Below, in pieces: positions 1 through 4,751 of a DNA stretch of 7,795 nt. The notes under the pieces were generated by a model that was not told the origin of the DNA, did not search any database, and worked only from the letters and a program-made list of their open reading frames with translations. Source of the stretch: Syntrophobacterales bacterium (GTDB lineage: Bacteria; Desulfobacterota; Desulfobaccia; Desulfobaccales; 0-14-0-80-60-11); the NCBI GenBank assembly GCA_020052215.1, contig JAGVPN010000362.1, positions 1 through 7,795 of the forward strand, written 5' to 3'. The first letter of the stretch is position 1. Each line of letters starts with the position of its first letter. Position numbers and translations under genes: made by a program.

Positions 1-447
1 GGGATGCTGGTGGGCAACTCCTCGGGGGGCCTGTTCCTGGTGCACGCCGAATCCCTGGAAAACCCTTACGTCGCCCCCCGGCCCTTCCGGGTCAACGCCG
101 GGCCGGTGCACGCCTATATCCGGGTCACCGGGGATAAGACCAGGTACCTGGGGGAACTCACGGCCGGGGACGAAGTGCTGGTCGTCAACCATCAGGGGCG
201 CACCACCCCCGCGGTGGTGGGCCGGGTCAAGGTGGAGCGCCGCCCTTTGCTGCTGGTGGCCGCGGACGCGGACGGCCGGGAGATCGCCACCATTTTGCAG
301 AACGCCGAGACCATCCGCCTCACCCGCGCCAATGGCGAGGCCGTGTCCATTGTCACTTTACAACCTGGGGATGAAGTGCTGGTAGCCCTGGAAGAGACGG
401 GCCGCCACTTCGGCCACAAAATCCAGGAAACCATCCTGGAGAAATGA
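1..447 (+). CDS. aroB': 3-dehydroquinate synthase II (archaeal-type AroB'), C-terminal part, 5' end outside window
   Basis: The frame is open from base 1, so the ATG at base 4 is internal and the true start lies upstream. The 148 visible residues are the C-terminal part of a family usually about 320-380 residues long. Recognisable family blocks are GMLVG at the start, [43 protein letters not shown], the [13 protein letters not shown] block and [10 protein letters not shown] near the end. In the known family this enzyme uses NAD+ to deaminate oxidatively and cyclise 2-amino-3,7-dideoxy-D-threo-hept-6-ulosonate to 3-dehydroquinate. It replaces the DAHP/AroB route and is not homologous to classical AroB. 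The TGA stop overlaps an ATG by the ATGA arrangement, so it is translationally adjacent to pheA. The gene making its substrate, an aldolase-like ADH synthase, would be expected upstream but is not visible. Family assignment is confident; the substrate is inferred from the family. Confidence 0.92.
   Translation, partial: GMLVGNSSGGLFLVHAESLENPYVAPRPFRVNAGPVHAYIRVTGDKTRYLGELTAGDEVLVVNHQGRTTPAVVGRVKVERRPLLLVAADADGREIATILQNAETIRLTRANGEAVSIVTLQPGDEVLVALEETGRHFGHKIQETILEK
438..441 (+). promoter_or_regulatory. Ribosome binding site deciding the pheA start
   Basis: GGAG lies inside the last codons of the upstream gene. It is 2 nt from the ATG at 444 but 8 nt from the in-frame ATG at 450, which is normal Shine-Dalgarno spacing. 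This favours initiation at 450, two codons downstream of the longest possible start. Either choice leaves the genes coupled. Confidence 0.55.
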
Positions 448-449
448 CT

Positions 450-1535
450 ATGACGGAAAAAGAAGCCATCAGAAATCAGATTGACGCCCTGGACCAGGAA
501 CTCCTGAACCTGCTGAACCAGCGCCAGAGCCTGGCCCAGGCCATCGGCCGCATCAAAGGCCGGGAAGGCCGGGGCACCCTGGATTTTCAGCGGGAAGAGG
601 AAGTCCTGGCCCACCTCATGCACCTGAACCCCGGCCCTCTGAGCCCCTCGGCCCTGCGCAACATCTTCCGGGAGATCATCTCCGCCGCCCGGGAAGTCCA
701 GATTCCTTTCGGGGTGGCGTTCCTGGGGCCCGAGGCCACCTTTTCCCACCTGGCGGCCTTGAAAAAATTCGGCCGGGCCACCCGCTTCGGCCCCATGACC
801 ACCATTCAGGAGGTCTTTGCCGAAGTGGAGAAGGGCAAGTTCCAATACGGAGTAGTACCCATCGAGAATTCCACCGAAGGCATCGTCAATATCTCCATGG
901 ACCTGTTTGCCGAGTCCTCGGTGAAGATCTGCGGCGAAATCTTCCTGGAGGTCTCCCACGACCTGGTGTCCAAGTCCGGACAACGGGCCGATATCGAGGT
1001 CATCTACACCCACCCCCAGGCCCACGCCCAGTGCCGCCGCTGGCTAGGAACGCATCTGGGCGAAATCCCCATCCTGGAGGTGGCCTCCACCGGGGTGGCG
1101 GCCCAGAAGGCGGCCAAAAACCCCAATGCCGCGGCCATTGCCAGCGCCTTCGCGGCGCCCCTGTATGACCTGCGGGTGGTGGAGTCCCGCATCGAAGACA
1201 ACCCCGGCAACGTCACGCATTTCTTTGTCATCGGGTCCGACTCTCCCGGGCCCACCGGCAAAGACAAGACCTCCATCCTGTTTGCGGTGGACAATATCCC
1301 CGGAGCCCTTTATAAAACCCTGCGGCCCCTGGCGGAACAGGAACTCAACATGACCCGCATCGTCTCCCGGCCCGCCAGAAATGAAGCCTGGCGCTACCTC
1401 TTCTTCGTGGACATGGACGGTCACACCACCGAACCCCAGGTGGGTCAGGCCCTGGAGGAAGTGGAGGCCATCAGCGCCCACTTCAAACTCCTGGGCTCCT
1501 TCCCCCGGGCCGCGGGGGTGGAAAACCTGAGTTGA
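450..1535 (+). CDS. pheA: Bifunctional chorismate mutase / prephenate dehydratase (P-protein)
   Basis: This cytosolic enzyme converts chorismate to prephenate and then phenylpyruvate, the committed branch to phenylalanine. Residue numbers count from the longer ATG at 444 (363 residues). An AroQ-type chorismate mutase domain spans about 5-88. All residues matching the E. coli active site are present: Arg10, Arg27, Lys38, Asp47, Arg50, Glu51 and Gln86. The prephenate dehydratase domain runs about 91-265, with GPEATFS, VPIENSTEG, HPQAHAQC and the IEDNPGNVTHF segment that carries the catalytic Thr (258). An ACT regulatory domain occupies about 275-355, with GAL at 287-289 and SRP at 308-310. Two motifs deviate: the usual Thr-Arg-Phe is Thr-His-Phe, and the ESRP motif that contacts phenylalanine reads VSRP. 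Feedback control may therefore differ, which is inference. Length is normal for a P-protein. A heptamer repeat array begins at the base after the TGA. Confidence 0.95.
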   Translation: MTEKEAIRNQIDALDQELLNLLNQRQSLAQAIGRIKGREGRGTLDFQREEEVLAHLMHLNPGPLSPSALRNIFREIISAAREVQIPFGVAFLGPEATFSHLAALKKFGRATRFGPMTTIQEVFAEVEKGKFQYGVVPIENSTEGIVNISMDLFAESSVKICGEIFLEVSHDLVSKSGQRADIEVIYTHPQAHAQCRRWLGTHLGEIPILEVASTGVAAQKAAKNPNAAAIASAFAAPLYDLRVVESRIEDNPGNVTHFFVIGSDSPGPTGKDKTSILFAVDNIPGALYKTLRPLAEQELNMTRIVSRPARNEAWRYLFFVDMDGHTTEPQVGQALEEVEAISAHFKLLGSFPRAAGVENLS

Positions 1536-1562
1536 TGGTTTTTGGTTTTTAGTTTTTGGTTA
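1536..1562 (+). repeat. Heptamer array 1 (T-rich, left arm of cassette A)
   Basis: A tandem run of 7-bp units of the form TTTTTRG (variants GG, AG, GG) starts immediately after the pheA TGA. Bases 1537-1561 match the reverse complement of 1866-1890 at 24 of 25 positions, so it is the inverted partner of array 2 across the spacer. Confidence 0.8.
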
Positions 1563-1616
1563 AAAGACCAAGTGTGGAGGTTCATAAATTGAGACCTCTG
1601 CTTTTGTCCCCTCACC

Positions 1617-1652
1617 TGTCATTCTGAGGGAGCGGAGCGACCGAAGAATCTC
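1617..1652. repeat. Dispersed intergenic repeat of the GTCATTCTGAG...GAAGAATCTC type
   Basis: The segment starts TGTCATTCTGAGGGAGCGG and ends CGAAGAATCTC. It is an imperfect palindrome (ATTCT pairs with AGAAT, with inner G-C pairs). I recognise this sequence type from memory as a repeat recurring in intergenic DNA of many bacterial genomes. Its role is unknown; a REP-like mRNA hairpin is one possibility. Confidence 0.6.
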
Positions 1653-1706
1653 ATGAACATGAATACGATCTATACGAGATCCTTGGCTTTTATATGAAAA
1701 TAACCC

Positions 1707-1763
1707 GGTGGGGCGGGCCTCCGTGCCCGCCAACCAGTGGCGGCCAGGGACGGCCGCCCCACC
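1707..1763. repeat. Long GC-rich imperfect hairpin
   Basis: The outer ten bases GGTGGGGCGG (1707-1716) pair perfectly with 1754-1763. The pairing continues inward with scattered mismatches to the arms GCCCGCC and GGCGGCC around a short AACCAGT centre. It would form a very stable stem in the pheA-aroD transcript. No U-run follows, so it is not a canonical intrinsic terminator; it fits a dispersed palindromic repeat better. Confidence 0.65.
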
Positions 1764-1856
1764 AACGCGTTACCCCAGTTATGAAATCAATCACTAAGAT
1801 TGGCGCGGCGGTGGATAGCAAAATCTTTGGAACTTTACTAACGGTTGCATCTTCGA

Positions 1857-2576
1857 ATGTTTAAAAACCAAAAACTAAAAACTAAAAACCGAAAACCGCT
1901 TCTCCGCATTTGCGTGCCGGTGGTGGAGGCCACGGTCAACCGGGCCCGGGGCAGATATCAGCGGGCGGCGCGCAAGGGCTTGTGGACCGAGGTGCGCCTG
2001 GACTATCTCGAGGAGCCGGCCCCGGACTTACAGAAGCTCTTCCGAACCCTGCCGGGGCCGGTGATCGTCACCAACCGCCTGGCCGCGGAAGGGGGACGCT
2101 GGCAGGGCACTGAGGCGGACCGCCTTACCCTCCTTTCCGAAGCCCTGAATCTGGGCGCGACCTGCCTGGACCTGGAGTTGGCCGCGGACGCTGGCTTCCG
2201 CCGGGAGCTTTGGGCACGCCGGGGTCCAACCAAACTTATCCTCTCCTGGCACGACTTTGCCGGCACGCCGGAGACGGCCCGGCTGGAGGCGGTCCTGGAC
2301 CAGATGCTGGCCGCGGAGGCCGACATCATCAAAATGGTCGCCCTGGCCCGGGAGCCGGCCGACAACCTGCGGATGCTCTCCCTCATCCCCCGGGCCAAAG
2401 CGCAAGGCAAGGAGATCATCGCCTTTTGCATGGGGCCTTGGGGGAAATGGTCCCGGGTGGCGGCGCCCCTCGTAGGGAGCTGGCTCACCTTTGCCCCCTT
2501 CAGCAAGACCGGGGCCTCGGCCCCGGGGCAACTCACGGTGAACGACCTCAAGCGGGTGTGGAACACCTTGAAATAG
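1857..2576 (+). CDS. aroD: Type I 3-dehydroquinate dehydratase
   Basis: This enzyme converts 3-dehydroquinate to 3-dehydroshikimate through a Schiff base. Residue numbers here count from the ATG at 1857 (239 residues). Family landmarks in order are ICVPVVEA (strand 1), EVRLDYLEE, VTNR with EGGRW, and LDLEL with the catalytic-region Glu107. SWHDF gives general acid/base His132, DIIKMVALA gives Schiff-base Lys159, and AFCMGPWGKWSR and the ASAPGQL active-site loop follow. The start is uncertain. ATG 1857 and TTG 1845 both lie upstream of heptamer array 2, no clear Shine-Dalgarno precedes either, and no ATG, GTG or TTG occurs in frame before the GTG at 1914, which would clip strand 1. Starting at 1857, residues 3-14 (Lys/Asn-rich) are encoded by the repeat and are unlike the family. 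The cassette may have replaced the original start region. The stop codon TAG is itself the first bases of the next array. Confidence 0.9.
   Translation: MFKNQKLKTKNRKPLLRICVPVVEATVNRARGRYQRAARKGLWTEVRLDYLEEPAPDLQKLFRTLPGPVIVTNRLAAEGGRWQGTEADRLTLLSEALNLGATCLDLELAADAGFRRELWARRGPTKLILSWHDFAGTPETARLEAVLDQMLAAEADIIKMVALAREPADNLRMLSLIPRAKAQGKEIIAFCMGPWGKWSRVAAPLVGSWLTFAPFSKTGASAPGQLTVNDLKRVWNTLK
1863..1897 (+). repeat. Heptamer array 2 (A-rich, right arm of cassette A)
   Basis: Five consecutive 7-bp units are in perfect register: AAAAACC, AAAAACT twice, AAAAACC, GAAAACC. They are inverted relative to array 1. The array lies inside the predicted aroD reading frame, so its copy number sets the frame between the ATG at 1857 and the dehydratase domain. 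Confidence 0.85.
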
Positions 2577-2622
2577 CTATTAGCAGTTAGCAGTTAGGGG
2601 TTAGGGGTTAGGGGTTAGGGCA
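2574..2622 (+). repeat. Heptamer array 3 (TAGNNNT units, left arm of cassette B)
   Basis: Seven units are in exact 7-bp register beginning on the aroD stop codon: TAGCTAT, TAGCAGT twice, TAGGGGT three times, TAGGGCA. Bases 2580-2606 match the reverse complement of 3153-3179 at 26 of 27 positions. Confidence 0.88.
2597..2620 (+). other. Canonical G-quadruplex motif (telomere-like)
   Basis: Three runs of GGGG and one of GGG are separated by TTA spacers. They meet the four-run G-quadruplex rule and resemble telomeric repeats in form. The motif lies 20 bases after the aroD stop on the coding strand, so the fold could form in the mRNA. Function is not known. Confidence 0.6.
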
Positions 2623-2727
2623 ATAGAGGTTAACATACATTGTCATGTTTGAAATAAGCTGCTTTGACACTGAAAAATTAGGTCAGTGGCCCTTCCTCAG
2701 GATTCAGGATCGACAAAAGTCTTGGTG

Positions 2728-2802
2728 GCACAGGCTTCCAGCCTGTGCGGGTGAACCGGCTGAAAGCCGGTTCACCCAATGAACAGCCGAGGGCGGCTGT
2801 TC
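2728..2802. repeat. Triplet of perfect hairpins, dispersed-repeat type
   Basis: Three stem-loops lie nearly end to end. The first has a 9-bp stem (2728-2736 with 2740-2748, loop TCC). The second has a 13-bp stem (2749-2761 with 2765-2777, loop GAA). The third has a 9-bp stem (2781-2789 with 2794-2802, loop AGGG). From memory this is a widespread intergenic repeat whose minus-strand reading yields spurious peptides containing TGWKPVPP. No T-tract follows, so I do not call it a terminator. Confidence 0.7.
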
Positions 2803-2873
2803 TACATTTTCTTCCCTTTGTCGTGGCCGAGAGCCCATAAGATGATTGGGTGACAACCTGGGCTGTCATTACC

Positions 2874-2893
2874 GTTAGTTTTTAGTTTTTTAG
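2874..2893 (+). repeat. Short heptamer-like run (TTTTTAG units)
   Basis: About two to two and a half TTTTTAG-type units, the second with one extra T, lie inside cassette B. They resemble array 1 in sequence. No inverted partner is visible nearby, so this may be a remnant or chance T-rich DNA. Confidence 0.4.
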
Positions 2894-3019
2894 GGCGGCT
2901 TCAAAAGTTTGAGCCTTTGTGGGTGAACACTCATTCCCGCCCTTTATGGCAACATGGAAACGTGGATTAGATTTTGGCAGCCTATTGTCTTAACTCGTGT
3001 TCATCCGGAAAGTCCTTTA

Positions 3020-3059
3020 TTCCCTCCCCCTTGATGGGGGAGGGTCAGGGTGGGGGTGA
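3020..3059. repeat. C/G-rich dispersed repeat, copy 1, with perfect hairpin
   Basis: A 9-bp perfect stem (3022-3030 with 3036-3044, loop TTGAT) is followed by TCAGGGTGGGGGTGA. Bases 3036-3056 also contain four G-runs. This is a familiar type of intergenic repeat in bacteria (memory, not a search). It is related in inverse orientation to 3092-3124. Confidence 0.6.
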
Positions 3060-3071
3060 GTAGCTTTTCAA

Positions 3072-3087
3072 TAACATTAATATGTTA
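3072..3087. repeat. Perfect AT-rich palindrome between two inverted repeat copies
   Basis: TAACAT and ATGTTA flank a TAAT centre, giving a 6-bp stem placed between the two C/G-rich copies. It could be a cruciform centre or a protein-binding palindrome; nothing here decides which. Confidence 0.45.
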
Positions 3088-3091
3088 CCTT

Positions 3092-3124
3092 TTAATCCTC
3101 CCCCTCCCACCAGAGGAGGGGAAG
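3092..3124. repeat. C/G-rich dispersed repeat, copy 2 (inverted)
   Basis: The reverse complement begins CTTCCCCTCCTCTGGTGGG, resembling the start of the 3020-3059 repeat in the opposite orientation but diverged. It contains a 7-bp stem (3101-3107 with 3115-3121). Confidence 0.5.
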
Positions 3125-3152
3125 TTTCAGAATGGAAACTAATTCGGCTTTT

Positions 3153-3180
3153 CCCTAACCGCTAACTGCTAACTGCTAAC
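3153..3180 (+). repeat. Heptamer array 4 (right arm of cassette B)
   Basis: Four units are in register: CCCTAAC, CGCTAAC and TGCTAAC twice. The array ends 16 bases before the aroE ATG. It is the inverted partner of array 3, even preserving the order of unit variants. Confidence 0.85.
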
Positions 3181-3196
3181 ACGCTGAGCGCTCAAA

Positions 3197-4012
3197 ATGA
3201 TCGACGGCCAGACCAAAATCTTCGGTATCCTGGGGCGGCCTGTAGCCCACTCCTTGAGCCCGGTCATGCACAACGCCGCCTTCCGCCACCTGGGCGTGAA
3301 CGCGGTTTACGCAGCCTTTCCGGTCACCGACCTGGCCCAGGCCGTGTCCGGCCTCCGGGGATTGGGGATCGGCGGGGTGAGCGTCACCATCCCTTTCAAA
3401 GAGGACATCATCCCCCTGATCGATGACTTGGACCCCCAGGCGGCCAAAATAGGTGCGGTGAACACCGTGGTCAACCGGGACGGCCGGTTGACCGGCTACA
3501 ACACCGACTGGCTGGGGGCGGTGACCGCGCTCACGGCCAAAGTCAGCCTGAAAGGGCGGCACGTCCTCATCCTGGGGGCCGGAGGCGCCTCCCGGGCCAT
3601 CGCCTTCGGGGTTTTTCATCAAGGGGGCCACGTGAGCTTGACGGATATCGATGTGGCCCGGGCCGCGGCCCTGGCCCGGGACCTGGGGGCCGAGGCCATT
3701 GCCCCGGACGCCCTGGATCACTGCCCCGCCACCATTTTGGTGAACGCCACCCCCGTGGGCATGACGCCCCATGTGGACGGCATTCCCATCAACCCGGACC
3801 TGCTGGGCCGCTTCGAGGTCGTCATGGATATCGTTTACCAGCCTTTGGCCACCCGGCTGCTCCGGGAAGCTGAGGCGCACGGCTGCGCCACCATCGACGG
3901 CCTGCAGATGCTCATCCACCAGGGCGCGGCGCAATTTGAGTTGTGGACAGGAATGACTGCACCCCTGGAAGTAATGTCCCGGGCGGCTTATGCGGCTTTC
4001 GGAGATTTATAG
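3197..4012 (+). CDS. aroE: Shikimate dehydrogenase
   Basis: This enzyme reduces 3-dehydroshikimate to shikimate in the cytosol. It has 271 residues, normal for the family. The N-terminal substrate domain has FGILGRPVAHSLSP (substrate Ser19 and Ser21), VTIPFKED with catalytic Lys68, and GAVNTV with YNTDW carrying catalytic Asp104. The Rossmann domain has LGAGGASRA at 126-134 and ends with the DGLQMLIHQGAAQFELWTG block. At the end of the second beta strand, where NADP-dependent enzymes have an Asn-Arg-Thr motif, this protein has Asp150-Ile151-Asp152. That suggests NAD preference, and a quinate/shikimate dehydrogenase cannot be excluded. The start fits the usual family N-terminus, although no good Shine-Dalgarno precedes it (heptamer array 4 lies just upstream). 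The stop TAG is directly followed by the ATG of the TIR gene. Confidence 0.93.
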   Translation: MIDGQTKIFGILGRPVAHSLSPVMHNAAFRHLGVNAVYAAFPVTDLAQAVSGLRGLGIGGVSVTIPFKEDIIPLIDDLDPQAAKIGAVNTVVNRDGRLTGYNTDWLGAVTALTAKVSLKGRHVLILGAGGASRAIAFGVFHQGGHVSLTDIDVARAAALARDLGAEAIAPDALDHCPATILVNATPVGMTPHVDGIPINPDLLGRFEVVMDIVYQPLATRLLREAEAHGCATIDGLQMLIHQGAAQFELWTGMTAPLEVMSRAAYAAFGDL

Positions 4013-4732
4013 ATGAGGCTGAATCTTAGTAAGCTCATTAAAAGGGCAAAAAAATATGTTGAACTGGAAGGCGATACCAAGGTTCTGGATGTTCAATTTG
4101 AGGAAAAGTTTACATTATTAGGTAGGGAAGATATTGTACTTTCTGTTATTACAAGCGAGTCTGATAATCCTGAATGGTGGGTTGTTGGTGGTTCAAGCCC
4201 GATGAATTTATACTCAAAAAAGAAATTTCCCTCTGCTGATGAGGCATTTTCTTTCCATTCCGGACTAATGTTGCGACTTGCTGATCGCGACTTTAAAGAA
4301 TCTGCGGTAGAACCAGACAAAGTCGGATATGATGCCTTCATTTCACATGCAAGCGAAGATAAAGGGGATTTTGTTCGGCCACTTGCACAGGCCTTAGATG
4401 AAATTGGATTTGATATTTGGTATGACGAATTTGAATTGAAGGTTGGTGATAGTTTACGTCAATCAATTGATCAAGGATTGGTCAATTCTAGTTATGGAAT
4501 CGTCATCTTATCAAAGGCATTTTTTGAGAAAAATTGGCCTCAATATGAATTGAATGGTTTAACTGCTCGCGAAATTGAAGGTAAGAAAGTAATTTTGCCA
4601 ATCTGGTATAATATTGATAAAGAAGATGTTCTGAAATATAGCCCAACATTGGCAGATAAAGTAGCATTAAGCAATCAGAAAATGACTATTGATGAAATTG
4701 CTGAGGCTCTCGCAGATGTATTATCAGAATAA
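4013..4732 (+). CDS. TIR-domain protein, putative NADase effector, AT-rich insertion
   Basis: The protein has 239 residues. A roughly 100-residue N-terminal region of no family I can name contains WWVVGGSSPMNLYSKKKFPS. A bacterial TIR domain follows from about 106 to 222. It shows YDAFISHASEDK (strand A), WYDEFELKVGDSLRQSID (BB-loop region), GIVILSKAFFEKNW, and the YELNGL segment with Glu179 at the position of the catalytic glutamate of TIR NADases. There is no signal peptide or membrane segment. Such domains cleave NAD+ or make cyclic ADP-ribose products, often in antiphage defence; activity here is inferred. A GGAG at 4001-4004 sits 8 nt before the ATG, which abuts the aroE TAG. Base use contrasts sharply with the neighbours: 20 of 60 bases are G or C at 4081-4140, against 47 of 60 at 5101-5160 in aroA. 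That points to horizontal acquisition into the operon. No partner defence gene lies beside it. Confidence 0.88.
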   Translation: MRLNLSKLIKRAKKYVELEGDTKVLDVQFEEKFTLLGREDIVLSVITSESDNPEWWVVGGSSPMNLYSKKKFPSADEAFSFHSGLMLRLADRDFKESAVEPDKVGYDAFISHASEDKGDFVRPLAQALDEIGFDIWYDEFELKVGDSLRQSIDQGLVNSSYGIVILSKAFFEKNWPQYELNGLTAREIEGKKVILPIWYNIDKEDVLKYSPTLADKVALSNQKMTIDEIAEALADVLSE

Positions 4733-4741
4733 TTTGTATTG

Positions 4742-4747
4742 AGAGGG
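4742..4747 (+). promoter_or_regulatory. Ribosome binding site supporting the TTG start of aroA
   Basis: AGAGGG precedes the TTG at 4752 by 4 nt. There is no ATG or GTG in frame before residue 29, which lies after the essential GSKS motif, so TTG with this site is the only sensible start. Confidence 0.6.
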
Positions 4748-4751
4748 TTTC

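Larger units (their letters stand above)
1537..1890. repeat. Cassette A: intergenic segment bounded by inverted heptamer arrays
   Basis: This segment of about 354 bp separates pheA from aroD and has no credible gene. Its ends are a 25-bp inverted repeat with one mismatch, made of 7-bp tandem units. The interior holds a GTCATTCTGAG-type dispersed repeat (1617-1652) and a long GC-rich hairpin (1707-1763); the rest is featureless AT-rich DNA. I saw no target-site duplication and no transposase. Read as RNA, the ends could pair and loop out the interior. The architecture resembles a miniature inverted-repeat element, but mobility is inference. Confidence 0.6.
2580..3179. repeat. Cassette B: 600-bp intergenic segment bounded by inverted heptamer arrays
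   Basis: This is nearly the whole aroD-aroE spacer and holds no convincing gene. It is bracketed by a 27-bp inverted repeat with one mismatch. The interior contains three adjacent perfect hairpins (2728-2802), a short third heptamer-like run (2874-2893), and two inverted copies of a C-rich repeat around a central palindrome (3020-3124). Bases 2623-2727 and 2894-3019 show only AT-rich DNA with no strong signal. The 63-codon frame at 2678-2869 on the minus strand merely reads through the hairpin repeats. Whether the segment is mobile is inference. Confidence 0.6.

Noticed and set aside
1707..1763. Intrinsic terminator after pheA
   Set aside because: The stem is strong but followed by AACGCG, with no T-run.
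1537..1890. Classical IS element or MITE with target duplication
   Set aside because: No transposase and no direct repeat flanking the arms, so it is kept only as a repeat-bounded cassette.
2664..2692. Perfect -35 box TTGACA in cassette B as an aroE promoter
   Set aside because: No acceptable -10 box at 15-19 bp spacing; the bases at 17 bp are TGGCCC.
2678..2869. 63-codon minus-strand frame in the aroD-aroE spacer
   Set aside because: It reads through the hairpin repeats and gives the familiar spurious TGWKPVPP-type peptide; there is no ribosome site and no family match.
2580..3180. CRISPR array
   Set aside because: Repeats are 7 bp tandem units without spacers, and no cas genes are present.
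4698..4724. Promoter for aroA at the end of the TIR gene (TTGCTG / TATTAT)
   Set aside because: The spacing is only 15 bp and the region is AT-rich coding sequence, where such matches arise by chance.
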